Origin: Ensifer oleiphilus
Lineage (GTDB): Bacteria; Pseudomonadota; Alphaproteobacteria; Rhizobiales; Rhizobiaceae
Assembly: GCF_013371465.1 (NCBI RefSeq)
Contig: NZ_JABWDU010000008.1
Location: 222,109-286,108 of the forward strand
Direction of reading: 5' to 3'
DNA: 64,000 nt
The notes under the pieces are model-generated. The model saw nothing but the letters and a program-made list of their open reading frames with translations, was not told the DNA's origin and made no database searches. This document shows, in pieces, positions 27,109-36,259 of this stretch. Position numbers and translations under genes: made by a program. Numbering within the stretch: position 1 is the first letter of the stretch; every line of letters begins with the position of its first letter.

Positions 27109-27756
27109 ATGACCATTGCGAAATTCGCCACCTTCGCCGCCGCTGGCGGCCAGGGATACGGCCTTGTCACCCAAGACGGCATCATCGATCTATCCCGGCG
27201 CTACGGCTCGAAGTGGCCGACGCTGCGAGAAGTCATAGCCGACGGCGCCCTGACGAAACTGGCGGACGAGGCCTCCGCCCTCGCCCCCTAGTTTGTCGCT
27301 CGCCGATATTCGCTTCGAAATCCCGTCCCTGCGCCCGAAAAGATCATTTGCGTCGGCGTCAATTTTCCCGACCGCAACGAAGAGTATCGGGAAGGGCAGG
27401 CAGCTCCCTCCAATCCGTCGCTGTTCATTCGCTTCCCGCGCTCGTTCACCGGGCATGAGCAGCCGCGGATCCGTCCGCCCGAAAGCCTGCAGCTCGACTA
27501 CGAGGGCGAGATCGTCATTGTCATCGGCAAGGGCGGCCGGCGTATTCCCGAGGCCTCTGCGCTCGATCACATCACCGCACTCTCGCTCTGCAACGAAGGC
27601 ACGATCCGCGACTGGGTGCGGCACGCCAAATTCAACGTGACGCAGGGCAAGAACTTCGACCGCACCGGGTCGATCGGGCCCTGGATGGTGCCCTTCATCC
27701 GGGAGGAGCAGATCGCCGACATCAAGCTGGAAACCCGCGTCAACGGCGAGGTCTGA
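27109..27756 (+). pseudogene. Fumarylacetoacetate hydrolase-family gene, interrupted and 3' truncated
   Basis: The first 60 codons read normally ('GYGLVTQDGIIDLSRRYG') up to a TAG at 27289-27291. The next stretch (SLADIRFEIP) is in another frame, then the original frame resumes with 'PVPAPEKIICVGVNF', 'LDYEGEIVIVIGKGGRRIP' and 'GKNFDRTGSIGPW'. So two compensating indels flank a short segment. The protein then stops at NGEV, where the family normally continues for about 60-80 residues, three bases before the next gene. It would have decarboxylated or isomerised the ring-cleavage product (HpaG-like). Confidence 0.8.
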
Positions 27757-27759
27757 TCC

Positions 27760-28562
27760 ATGCTGAAGACGACCGAAATCGCCGATGCCGCGAAAGCGCT
27801 CGATGACGCCGAGACGAACCGCATCCAGACCGGCATTCTCTCCCTGAAGCATCCCGAAATGACCATGGACGACGCCTACGCCGTGCAAGCGGCGTGGGTG
27901 AAACAGAAGATCGCGAGGGGTCGCCGGGTCATCGGCTGGAAGATCCGGCTGACGTCGAAGGCGATGCAATATGCGCTCAACATCGACATCCCCGATTCCG
28001 GTGTGCTGTTCGACGACATGATGTTCCAGGACGGCGCGACGATACCAAAAAACCGTTTCATCCAGCCGCACATCGAGGCGGAGATCGCCATCGTGATGAA
28101 GGCACCGCTTGCGAGCCAAACGTCAGCGTCTTCGACGTGCTCAACGCCACCGACTACGTCACACCGGCGCTTGAAATCCTCGATACGCGCATCCTGCGTG
28201 TCGATCCGGAAACGAAGAAGGCACGCACCATCGTCGACACCATTTCCGACAATGCCGCCAATGCCGGCATCGTCATCGGCGGGCGGGCCATGCGGCCGCA
28301 GGATGTCGACATGCGCTGGATGGGGGCCATCGTCTCGCGCAATGCCGAGGTCGAGGAGACCGGGCTTGGTGCGGGCGTGCTCAACCACCCCGCACGCGGC
28401 ATCGCCTGGCTCGCCAATCGGCTTGCCAGCTACGGCGAGCGCATCGACGCCCGGCAGATCGTGCTTGCCGGCTCCTTCATCCGCCCCGTCGAGGCCCGCC
28501 ACGGCGACACCATCGTCGCCGATTTCGGGCCGCAGGGCACCGTCAGCTGCTTCTTTGAATAG
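27760..28562 (+). pseudogene. hpaH: 2-oxo-hept-4-ene-1,7-dioate hydratase, frameshifted
   Basis: The first 118 codons are typical HpaH: '[24 protein letters not shown]', '[15 protein letters not shown]', '[14 protein letters not shown]'. Near 28112 the frame shifts by one base; the continuation '[26 protein letters not shown]' through GTVSCFFE to the stop at 28560-28562 is in another frame. Joined, the two parts give a normal-length hydratase of about 267 residues. Either a genuine frameshift or a single sequencing error would explain it. The enzyme acts before HpaI in the homoprotocatechuate meta-cleavage pathway. Confidence 0.85.
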
Positions 28563-28571
28563 GGTGCGCCC

Positions 28572-29387
28572 ATGCCTGCTCCACGCAATATGTTCAAGTT
28601 GGCACTTGCCGAAGGACGGCCTCAGATCGGCCTCTGGTTGGCGCTCGCCAATCCTTACACCGCAGAGATCTGCGGTGGCGCCGGTTTCGACTGGCTGCTG
28701 ATCGACGGCGAACATGCGCCCAATGACGTTCCGCTGATGATGGCACAGCTCCAGGCGCTTGCCGATTCGCAGAGCCATGCGATCATCCGTCCGCCGATCG
28801 GCGAAGCTTGGTTGATCAAGCAGCTCCTCGATATCGGCGCGCAGACGCTGCTGGTGCCGATGGTCGAAACCGATGACCAGGCCCGCGCGCTGGTCCGGGC
28901 CGTGCGCTATCCACCGCACGGCATGCGCGGGGTCGGTGCAGCGCTCGCCCGTGCCTCCGCCTTCAACCGTATCGAAGATTATCTCCCGACTGCGAATGCC
29001 GAGGTCTGCCTGCTGCTGCAGGTGGAAAGCCGGGCGGGTCTGGCGGCCATCGACGATATAGCCTCGACCGAAGGCGTCGATGGCGTCTTTATCGGCCCGG
29101 CAGATCTGGCTACCGACATGGGCTTTCTTGGCCGGCCCGGTGCGCCGGAAGTGCAGGAGGCAGTCGAGGCCGCACTGGCGCGCATCCAGTCGCACGGCAA
29201 GGCTGCCGGCATCCTGACCTCGGACACTGCCCTTACGAAACGCTACCTCGAACTCGGCGCGCTTTTTGTTGCGGTCGGAAACGACGTCAGCCTGCTGGTG
29301 GCGGCGACCAGCCGCCTGCGGGCAAGCTTTGCCGAGCATGCTTGCGCACCGGTCGCCGGAGCCAGCACACCGGCCTCCGGATACTGA
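28572..29387 (+). CDS. hpaI: 4-hydroxy-2-oxo-heptane-1,7-dioate aldolase
   Basis: A 271-residue class II (metal-dependent) aldolase of the HpcH/HpaI family. Visible blocks: '[33 protein letters not shown]', '[22 protein letters not shown]', '[11 protein letters not shown]' with the metal-binding Glu, and '[15 protein letters not shown]' with the Asp. It cleaves the HpaH product to pyruvate and succinate semialdehyde. It is the last gene of the cluster, 9 bp after hpaH, and appears undamaged, so it may still act on other 2-oxo aldols. Confidence 0.93.
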   Translation: MPAPRNMFKLALAEGRPQIGLWLALANPYTAEICGGAGFDWLLIDGEHAPNDVPLMMAQLQALADSQSHAIIRPPIGEAWLIKQLLDIGAQTLLVPMVETDDQARALVRAVRYPPHGMRGVGAALARASAFNRIEDYLPTANAEVCLLLQVESRAGLAAIDDIASTEGVDGVFIGPADLATDMGFLGRPGAPEVQEAVEAALARIQSHGKAAGILTSDTALTKRYLELGALFVAVGNDVSLLVAATSRLRASFAEHACAPVAGASTPASGY

Positions 29388-29406
29388 AAGGCAACGGCGG
29401 CCACGG

Positions 29407-30378
29407 TTAGTGCACTCTCGATCGCAGATGGTCGAGCGTCAGCGCCACGCCGGCCTTAAGATCGACGCGCGGGGAAAGGCCATAGGAGGCCTGCAACGCC
29501 GTATCGCCGCAACGATAGAACACGCCCTCTGGCTTGTCTGACAGGCCGCTTATTTTCGGCTCCCAGCCGATGCCGCGGCTGACCAGCCCGGCGAGCTCTA
29601 TGAACGAAGTCGCTACGCCGGTGGAGATGTTGAGACAGGCGCCGTTCTGCAGTCGGGTAAAGGTTCTCCAGACGAAGTCGATGCAGTCGGAGATATGGAT
29701 GAAGTCGCGACACTGTCGGCCGGAGCCCCAGACGAAGACTTCCTGCGCGCCGCGCTCGTCCAGAAGTCGCCGGCAGATCGCCGGGAAAGGATAGCTCAGG
29801 TCCTGGTCTTCGCCATAGCCGCTGAACGGGCGATAGGCGACCGCACGACCGCCATAATTCTCGACATACAGCTTCATCAGATATTCGCCGCTGAGTTTCG
29901 CCCAGCCGTAGCTCAGATCCGGAACGCCTATGCTGGCCTCGAAACCGATCATGTCTTCGCTGAGCTTGCGATAGGCTTCCGGTCGTTGAAGGCTCACGGG
30001 ATAGGCGGCGCTGGAGCTGAAATAGACGACCGATCCCGGGCGCGTGCGCGCCGCCCAGCGCCACATATCGGTGTCAACCGCGAGATCCTCGGCAACCAGA
30101 AGCGTCTGCGTTTCCAGCATGACGCGACCGCCGACCATGGCAGCCAGATGAAACACCATGTCGAACCGGTCGTCGGCGCGATCGAAATAGCGGCGGCAAT
30201 CCTCCTCGATAAGCGAGAAGCTGCCCTTTGGCGGGTTCGGCCATTCCGCGGGACGCATCGCGCCGGTTCCGCGCGCGAGCTTATCGACGCAAACGACATC
30301 GACACCCTCCGATATCAGCTTGCCGCAGAGATGGCGTCCCACAAATCCGGCTCCGCCGGTCACCAATGCACGCGCCAT
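29407..30378 (-). CDS. NAD-dependent epimerase/dehydratase (sugar nucleotide)
   Basis: A 323-residue extended SDR. The cofactor motif G-G-A-G-F-V-G is at residues 8-14, the catalytic Ser in 'FSSSAAYP' and Y-G-W-A-K carries the YxxxK pair near residue 160. 'RPFSGYGEDQDLSYPFPA' is a substrate-side block of GDP- or dTDP-sugar enzymes. Similar proteins act as epimerases or reductases in polysaccharide sugar supply. It starts 11 bp after the glycosyltransferase and is its operon partner, implying a shared role in surface glycan synthesis. Confidence 0.88.
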   Translation of the reverse strand: MARALVTGGAGFVGRHLCGKLISEGVDVVCVDKLARGTGAMRPAEWPNPPKGSFSLIEEDCRRYFDRADDRFDMVFHLAAMVGGRVMLETQTLLVAEDLAVDTDMWRWAARTRPGSVVYFSSSAAYPVSLQRPEAYRKLSEDMIGFEASIGVPDLSYGWAKLSGEYLMKLYVENYGGRAVAYRPFSGYGEDQDLSYPFPAICRRLLDERGAQEVFVWGSGRQCRDFIHISDCIDFVWRTFTRLQNGACLNISTGVATSFIELAGLVSRGIGWEPKISGLSDKPEGVFYRCGDTALQASYGLSPRVDLKAGVALTLDHLRSRVH

Positions 30379-30389
30379 CCCCCTGCCTT

Positions 30390-31664
30390 TCAGATCCGAC
30401 CGGCCATTTCAAACTCTTGTCGGGCGGGCCGCCCCATTGTCTCTTTCAGCTTGTCGCGCGTCACGAACTTGAGCCGGCCGGAGTAAATATCGACGATCTG
30501 CTGGCGCCATTCGTCTCTTGAGGGCGCAACGTTCTTGCCATAGGCGAAAGCCCCCCTGCTCAGATGCCGGACCAGAGCGTCGCTTTCCATCAGTGCCATG
30601 ATATCGGCAAGAGATCGTGCGTTGCCGCTCTCGAACACCAGCCCTGCCTGGTGCTGCTCGATCTCCGTGGCAATCAACGCATTGCTGCTGGCGATCACCG
30701 GTATCCCGCACATCAGTGCCTCGGCGGCCACCAGACCATAGGGTTCCGGCATCCTTGACGGCATGAAGAAATAGCGCGCCCGAGATGCGACAGCGGCAAC
30801 CTCGTCGTCATCGAGCCAGCCTGGAACATGACAGTGCGGAAGCGCGCGCTGGATTTCCTTAAGCAACGGCCCCCTTCCGATCAAGGTCGCGGCCTTGCCC
30901 GTGACGTTGAGCGCCTCGGCGAGGGTTCGAACGCCCTTTTCCACCGACATGCGCCCCAGAAACATGGGGCGGCTGTTCTTCCAGGCCTCGACAGCGGATT
31001 GCGTGAGCGGCGTCGACGGCGTGCGCAATGTCAGAAAGTTTCGAAGCGGGCCCTCGCTCAGATAGGGCTCCATGCCCTCATGGGCGAGAATGACGCCGAC
31101 GCGGCTCCAAAATGCCTCGCCCGCGGCCGTCTGGGTCATTGCCCGGGCGAAGCGCCACAGTTTGTGAAGGTGATTGCGCTTGTCGCAGGCACTGACGAGA
31201 CAACCGGCCGATAGCGGTTTCTCAGTGCAGACCTCGCCCTTGCCGTAGTGGACGTAGGCGCCGTTCGGACAGGACAGAAAGAAGTCGTGGGCGGTGACGA
31301 TGACCTTGGCCTTGCTGCGCGCAAGTGCGTGAAAGATCGAGGGCGAAAGGATCTGCGACCAACCGTGGACATGAACGACCGTTGCGTCGCTCCGGGTCTC
31401 TAGCAATCGCCGCAAGGCGCGGTAGGCGCGGAGGTTGAAATTCCTGTCGAACAGGTTCGGGAAACTGACACCGTCACGCAAGGGGCGCTCGCCCAAAGCC
31501 TCCACCTTGACACCCGGAAAACGCGAGCGAATGCCGGCACCGTCGTCACCGACCAGAACGGCACAATCGAACTCCGCCGCAACGCCAGCCTCGATGCATT
31601 GGAGCGCAACCTTCGTTGCACCCCCGAGAGCCTCCGATACGTCGTTGACAACGATAAGCCGCAT
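30390..31664 (-). CDS. Glycosyltransferase, GT4-type
   Basis: A 424-residue GT-B fold enzyme. The N-terminal half opens with 'VVNDVSEALGGATKVAL', typical of a glycosyltransferase 4-like domain. The C-terminal half has 'FLGRMSVEKGVRTLAEAL', 'LIGRGPLL' and the donor-binding 'PEPYGLVAAEALMCGIPVIAS' with the EX7E-like spacing. A cysteine-containing segment near residue 130-160 is distinctive. It transfers an unknown sugar, probably to an extracellular or capsular polysaccharide. ATG 31664 has GAGAGGCGAG upstream. Confidence 0.88.
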   Translation of the reverse strand: MRLIVVNDVSEALGGATKVALQCIEAGVAAEFDCAVLVGDDGAGIRSRFPGVKVEALGERPLRDGVSFPNLFDRNFNLRAYRALRRLLETRSDATVVHVHGWSQILSPSIFHALARSKAKVIVTAHDFFLSCPNGAYVHYGKGEVCTEKPLSAGCLVSACDKRNHLHKLWRFARAMTQTAAGEAFWSRVGVILAHEGMEPYLSEGPLRNFLTLRTPSTPLTQSAVEAWKNSRPMFLGRMSVEKGVRTLAEALNVTGKAATLIGRGPLLKEIQRALPHCHVPGWLDDDEVAAVASRARYFFMPSRMPEPYGLVAAEALMCGIPVIASSNALIATEIEQHQAGLVFESGNARSLADIMALMESDALVRHLSRGAFAYGKNVAPSRDEWRQQIVDIYSGRLKFVTRDKLKETMGRPARQEFEMAGRI

Positions 31665-31819
31665 GAACACTCGCCTCTCGGAGACTTTAACTGCGCGACC
31701 TGGGTTCCCTTCATTTCGCCGCCTGTTGCAGCCAATTTGCAAGCCATCAATTTGCAGTAGACGCTGCGCGCGAATGGCCGGATCGGCATCGCGCGAACCG
31801 CTCGAGAGGACCGCCGCTG

Positions 31820-32407
31820 CTACTTTGCCAGGACGTACAGGCCGTAAAGCACAATGAGCGCTGCAGCACCGATGGCCGCGATCAAGCCCAGGCGCTTCTC
31901 GATGAAATGCCGAACCGTTTCGCCGTGCCGGCGAAGCACCGCCGCGAGAATGAAAAACCGCGCGCCGCGGGTGATGACCGCCGATGCGATAAACATGCCA
32001 AGGCTGACATTGGCGGCACCGGACAGGATAGTGACCACCTTCATCGGGGGAACATGCGCGAGCCCCGATGTCACGAGCAGAAGCACGACCGCTTCCATGT
32101 CGACGGAAGCGCGCATGGATTCGAACGCATCAATCTTGCCGTAGAACTGCAGGATCGGACGGGCGATGGCGTCGAAGGCGTAGTGCCCGAGGAACCAGCC
32201 GGCGATGCCGCCAAGCACCGAGAACAGGGTGGCAAGGAAGGCATAACGATAGGCTCTATGCGGTTTTGCCAAAACCATCGGCAGAAACAGGACGTCGGCC
32301 GGAACCACGAAAACCGAGCTTTCGACGAAGGCGACAAGCGCCAGCCACCAGGCCGCCGACTTTCGGCCAGCGAGGTCCATCGTCCAATTATACAAACTGC
32401 GAAGCAT
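31820..32407 (-). CDS. YqaA-family inner-membrane protein (DedA/SNARE-associated superfamily)
   Basis: A 195-residue protein with four or five hydrophobic segments. 'ALVAFVESSVFVVPADVLFLPMVL' near residue 25 and 'GLAHVPPMKVVTILSGAANV' near 115 match the YqaA branch of the DedA superfamily, membrane proteins linked to lipid or proton-motive-force homeostasis. It stands alone, 155 bp from the glycosyltransferase start in the same direction. Function in this organism is unknown. Confidence 0.85.
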   Translation of the reverse strand: MLRSLYNWTMDLAGRKSAAWWLALVAFVESSVFVVPADVLFLPMVLAKPHRAYRYAFLATLFSVLGGIAGWFLGHYAFDAIARPILQFYGKIDAFESMRASVDMEAVVLLLVTSGLAHVPPMKVVTILSGAANVSLGMFIASAVITRGARFFILAAVLRRHGETVRHFIEKRLGLIAAIGAAALIVLYGLYVLAK

Positions 32408-32742
32408 GGCAAATCCGGTCGTTCATTGGCGTCCCCAATGGGACCCTTGCGGGAAGCGTTCCAATCCTGCGGGGCAGAAGACAGAGACTCGGCCCGCATC
32501 GATATGGTGCAGTCGGTTAGCAAAGGGGCGGATTTTTGTCTGTCGGGAAATCGCGCTGCGCAACTCCCATCATGCCGGCTACCTCGCCTCAACGCAGCGG
32601 TTCGCGCGCACGACCGAGAAGGGTCAGTCTCGCTGCCGCCGTATCGTCGACCGCACTCACGTAACTTTTATTGGGTCATGATATTGAAACTCACCGCTCA
32701 TGTAACATAATAAGATACGATATTCATCGAATGAGGCTCGAT
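32408..32742. other. Divergent intergenic region, no gene seen
   Basis: About 335 bp between the YqaA gene and the thioredoxin-reductase-like gene. The last 60 bp before 32742 are AT-rich (AATAAGATACGATATT) and probably contain the promoter of the oxidoreductase. No further gene or repeat is evident. Confidence 0.4.
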
Positions 32743-33630
32743 ATGACGCATGACGTACTCATCCTCGGCGGCAGCTACGCCGGGCTTTCCGCCGGTCTTC
32801 AACTCGCGCGCGCACGCCGCAAGGTGTTGGTCATCGACAACGGATTGCGGCGGAACCGTTTCGCTGGCACATCGCACGGCTTCCTCACCCAGGATGGCAA
32901 CACGCCTGCAGACATTGCCGCCAAGGCCCGCGCACAGTTGATGGAATACCGGACGGTCGAGTGGCTGCAGGCTGAAGCCACCCATGCCGAACGCGCGCAG
33001 GATGGCTTCAAGGTCACCCTGCAGCAGGGCCCGGACGTTACCGGAAAGCGGCTTGTCCTCGCCACGGGTGTCACCGACGTCCTGCCGGAGCTTGAAGGCA
33101 TTGCCGAACGCTGGGGCAAAAGCGTCTTCCACTGCCCCTATTGCCACGGTTACGAACTCGACGAGGGCAACATCGGCGTCCTCGCGACATCGCCCCTGTC
33201 GATGCATCAGGCCTTGATGTTGCCGGACTGGGGTCCAACGACGTTCTTTCTCAACGGTGCATTCGAACCCGATGCGGACCAGTTGCAGCAGCTCGCACGG
33301 CGGAATGTGACGGTGGAGCATGGCCTCGTTCACAGGCTTGGTGGTGAACGGGCGAACGTTGTCATGCGGGACGGACGGGTACTGCCAATGGACGGCCTGT
33401 TCACCACCACCAGGACGGTGGTCTCGGCGCCATTTGCCGAACAGCTCGGCTGCGCCTTCGATGACGGCCCGCTCGGACGCTACATCCGAACCGATGCCAC
33501 GAAGGCCACGACCGTTGCCGGCGTCTTTGCCTGCGGCGATGCGGCAAGGCCGACGGGATCGGTCGCGCTGGCTGTCGGAGATGGGGCGATGGCGGGTGCT
33601 GCCACCCACCGATCCCTGATGTTCGACTGA
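32743..33630 (+). CDS. FAD/NAD(P)-dependent oxidoreductase, thioredoxin-reductase-like
   Basis: A 295-residue flavoprotein. The FAD motif 'ILGGSYAGLSAGLQLARA' is at the N-terminus and the second FAD block is 'TVAGVFACGDAARP'. C-P-Y-C-H-G-Y-E near residue 135 supplies a CxxC disulfide as in thioredoxin reductase, while the NADPH-binding Rossmann motif is weak (IGVLATSPLSM). This suits the ferredoxin- or low-NADPH-type group, or YumC/HcnB-like proteins. The start could be ATG 32743 or ATG 32731. The Rrf2 regulator gene follows in the same direction and probably controls it. Confidence 0.82.
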   Translation: MTHDVLILGGSYAGLSAGLQLARARRKVLVIDNGLRRNRFAGTSHGFLTQDGNTPADIAAKARAQLMEYRTVEWLQAEATHAERAQDGFKVTLQQGPDVTGKRLVLATGVTDVLPELEGIAERWGKSVFHCPYCHGYELDEGNIGVLATSPLSMHQALMLPDWGPTTFFLNGAFEPDADQLQQLARRNVTVEHGLVHRLGGERANVVMRDGRVLPMDGLFTTTRTVVSAPFAEQLGCAFDDGPLGRYIRTDATKATTVAGVFACGDAARPTGSVALAVGDGAMAGAATHRSLMFD

Positions 33631-33737
33631 GCGACCGATCGCGGCAGGTCCCGGCAGCACCCTGCTGAACACCGGGACTGCGGGCTCCCCTGGCCCGCGC
33701 GATCCGTGTTATCAGAGGAAAACAGGGAAGATTGACA

Positions 33738-34214
33738 TTGCGACAGGACGGACGACTCTCACGCTTGCTGCATGTATTGCTGCACATGGAAAAACATGCG
33801 GACCCAATGACATCCGAGACGATCGCCCGGATGCTCGGCACGAATTCCGTCGTCGTGCGCCGCACAATGGCCGGACTTCGCGACGCCGGTTACGTATCGT
33901 CCGAAAAGGGCCATGGCGGCGGCTGGACATTGTCGCGGCCGCTTTCCGATTTCACCCTCCTGGATGTCTATCGAACGATCGGCAGTCCAGGTTTCTTCGC
34001 CATGGGTGTGGCCACCGACGAACCGAAATGCCTGGTCGAACAGGCCGTCAATTCGGCACTGGAGCGAACGCTCGATGAGGCCGAGGCCCTGCTGCTGGCG
34101 CGGCTCGGCGAAGTCGCCGTTTCCGATATCGCCGCCGACTTCGAGAGGCGCTATGGCGCTGCCATGGGCAACGGGTTGCCCTCATGTGCAGGCCGCTCGC
34201 ACAGCTCAGATTGA
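33738..34214 (+). CDS. Rrf2-family transcriptional regulator
   Basis: A protein of about 158 residues with a winged helix: 'RLLHVLLHMEKHADPMTSETIARML', recognition helix 'NSVVVRRTMAGLRDAGYV' and wing 'SSEKGHGGGWTLSRPL'. It lacks the three-cysteine Fe-S site of IscR/NsrR, so it is closer to YwnA-like members that sense other signals. The start is TTG 33738, with GGGAAG 7 nt upstream; TTG 33732 is too near that site. It lies about 107 bp after the thioredoxin-reductase-like gene, a common pairing of Rrf2 with redox enzymes. Confidence 0.85.
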   Translation: MRQDGRLSRLLHVLLHMEKHADPMTSETIARMLGTNSVVVRRTMAGLRDAGYVSSEKGHGGGWTLSRPLSDFTLLDVYRTIGSPGFFAMGVATDEPKCLVEQAVNSALERTLDEAEALLLARLGEVAVSDIAADFERRYGAAMGNGLPSCAGRSHSSD

Positions 34215-34387
34215 GCGCACCGGCAGCGCAATTGCGCCATCCGTTGCACCGAGACATCCCCCAAGCGGTGGGCGGTCGTAAAGATTGTATTTAGTCTTTT
34301 CCGGTAAGTTTCCGTTAGCAATTTCACATCAATGGGGTCCCGGCGGCACTGTCCCTCGCCGCCGACTAGTTTTGCGTACGGGTGCTC

Positions 34388-35419
34388 ATGCGTTTCTCAG
34401 CTGTGCCAGCAATGTTCCTTGCCTGCCTGGTCTTGGCAGGCTGCACGTCCAGTTCGGCGCTGGACACGATCGTTCCGCAGCAGCCGTCGCGCGAAACGAC
34501 GAGCTCGGTCATACCGACATCTCCCGTGCCTTCGGCCAGTGTCGGCGTCGCTCAAGCGCAAGCAGCACCGCCGCAGGAGATGCTCGCCTGGGCAGGCCCC
34601 GTGCCGGAACCCGAAGCCTTCCGACCAGCGGCAAGGGCAGCAGCAACACCAATGCCGCTAGAGCGTCCCGTTGCCGCGATCGTGCCGGCGACACCTGCTG
34701 TTCTGACGACGCCGGGAACGCGCACGCGTGTCTACGGACACCGCTTCCGCGACGCCAAGCCGATCAATTTCGGCCGCGCATCACCGCGCAAGATGGCCGT
34801 TCATGGCGTCGACGTGTCGCGCTGGCAGGGCGAGATCGACTGGCCCAAGCTGCGCACACAGGGTGCCAACTTCGCCTATATCAAGGCAACCGATGGAGGC
34901 GACCACCTCGATCCGATGTTCAAGAAGAACTGGCGCAAGGCAAAGGAAGCCGGGCTGAAGCGCGGCGCCTACCATTTCTTCTACTGGTGCCGCACTGCCG
35001 GCGAGCAAGCCGACTGGTTCATTCGCAACGTTCCGCGTGAAGCCGGCGCGCTGCCGCCGGTGATCGACGTCGAATACAATGGCGAGTCCAGCTGCAAGCG
35101 GCGGCTGTCGCGTGCCCGTGTGCTTGAAAAGATGCAGGTCTTCATGGACAAGCTCGAAGCGCATTACGGCCAGCGCCCGATCATCTATACCGCCCCGGAT
35201 TTCTATGCCGACAACCTGTCGGGTGAACTGCTCAACTACCCGTTCTGGCTGCGCTCGGTGGCCGCTCATCCCTCCAAGAGGTACCCGGGCCGCAAGTGGG
35301 TCTTCTGGCAGTATTCGGGATCGGGCCTCTCGCACGGCGTCGAAGGCAAGATCGACCTCAATGTCTTCCACGGCGACGAGAACGAATGGCAGAACTGGCT
35401 CGCCCGGCGCGCAAGCTAA
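34388..35419 (+). CDS. GH25-family lysozyme-like lipoprotein
   Basis: A 343-residue secreted protein. The lipobox L-A-G-C near residue 18 marks a lipoprotein signal peptide. Residues 20-130 are a Pro/Ala-rich linker. The catalytic GH25 barrel starts at 'VHGVDVSRWQGEIDWPKL', with 'FAYIKATDGG', the catalytic acids in 'PPVIDVEYNGE' and the final 'WQYSGSG...GKIDLNVF'. It should hydrolyse peptidoglycan between MurNAc and GlcNAc at the outer membrane or periplasm. ATG 34388 is preferred to GTG 34382. Confidence 0.92.
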   Translation: MRFSAVPAMFLACLVLAGCTSSSALDTIVPQQPSRETTSSVIPTSPVPSASVGVAQAQAAPPQEMLAWAGPVPEPEAFRPAARAAATPMPLERPVAAIVPATPAVLTTPGTRTRVYGHRFRDAKPINFGRASPRKMAVHGVDVSRWQGEIDWPKLRTQGANFAYIKATDGGDHLDPMFKKNWRKAKEAGLKRGAYHFFYWCRTAGEQADWFIRNVPREAGALPPVIDVEYNGESSCKRRLSRARVLEKMQVFMDKLEAHYGQRPIIYTAPDFYADNLSGELLNYPFWLRSVAAHPSKRYPGRKWVFWQYSGSGLSHGVEGKIDLNVFHGDENEWQNWLARRAS

Positions 35420-35481
35420 GGCACGTCGCGCATAAATGTGCTGCGGTTTTGCGATATCGACATGCATAAGAACGAGAACTT

Positions 35482-35521
35482 AAAGCGCGGCAAGCGAATC
35501 TGGATGATCGCGGCGCGCTTT
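35482..35521. repeat. Palindromic intergenic element (AAAGCGCG / CGCGCTTT)
   Basis: AAAGCGCG at 35482-35489 is repeated inverted as CGCGCTTT at 35514-35521, 24 bp apart. Palindromes with this kind of arm are common between genes in rhizobial genomes, from general memory. It occurs once here. It could act as a hairpin after the GH25 gene, but lacks a T tract. Confidence 0.4.
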
Positions 35522-35730
35522 GGGCCATCGTGATAGACCGGGCGCCTGGCGCAAACCCGGATCGACCAATTCCGGCTTGAAAGACGCGTCAGCCCCGGAC
35601 GAAATCCCCTGCGGTAGCGTTTCAATGCGGCACGCGCCACCCGCCTCTCGTTCGGGATGCAGCAATCACGCGCTCCGGCCAAAATCCAGATTTTCCCTGA
35701 ATACCACCAGTCTTGCGGATAGGCCGTGCC

Positions 35731-35900
35731 TAAAAAGAAAAAGCCTGCCGCGGGAGGAGGTGCGGCAGGCTTTTAAAGGGATTGAATGGCAACCGGGAGG
35801 AGGAGTGTCGCCATTCCGGCAAGCGCTCGTTGGGAGGAGTAGAAAGCGCCTGCACTTAATCGAAGCTTTGCGGGAGGAGGTGCATCGCTTCGATGAGTTG
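35731..35900 (-). ncRNA. Four-hairpin CCUCCUCCC-loop sRNA (CcsR/'cuckoo'-like)
   Basis: Read on the minus strand, four stem-loops follow each other and each shows CCUCCUCCC or CUCCUCCC in its loop. Stems on plus coordinates: 35859-35866 with 35887-35894; 35819-35827 with 35845-35853; 35784-35793 with 35807-35816; 35741-35751 with 35762-35772 (11 bp, perfect). Stem sequences differ while the loops are kept, so this is RNA structure. The last hairpin is followed by TTTCTTTTT, a Rho-independent end. A TATAGT near 35905 could be the -10 box. This is the hallmark of CcsR-type sRNAs of Alphaproteobacteria, known from Rhodobacter for stress and one-carbon-related regulation. Confidence 0.75.
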
Positions 35901-36259
35901 ACTATACAAGAAAGCGTCTGATTTCGTAGAGCTGACTTCGCAGACCAGCCATGCGCTCAGCGCCGGTCGGATGGCTCGCAACATCGGGCCAACGACAGAA
36001 AGTTCGGCCGGATCGAGCCTGAACCTGCCCTTCGCAAGGACGAGCGATCATCCCCCGCCACCGGCAAAATTTAATGATCTCAGCGACTTGCGTTGCAAGC
36101 AGCACCCGCGGTCGCGGCCGTCACGCCCATGTCACGGGAACGGTCCCACAAACCGTGTTATAGAATGCCGTCATCGCGTGTCTCAGACATCCCCCCGCCT
36201 GCGGTTGTGGATGCGAGAAGCATTGAAAGCCCATGCAAAACGGAAAGGAGCGGCGTGCC

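Noticed and set aside
24876..27185. Very long open frame on the minus strand opposite the decarboxylase (about 770 codons)
   Set aside because: It lacks family-like sequence and mirrors the codon structure of the real plus-strand genes; long antisense frames are common in GC-rich DNA.
35741..35894. The GGGAGGAGG repeats read on the plus strand as multiple ribosome-binding sites of small genes
   Set aside because: No start codon and open frame follow them consistently, whereas minus-strand hairpins with a U-tailed terminator explain all four copies.
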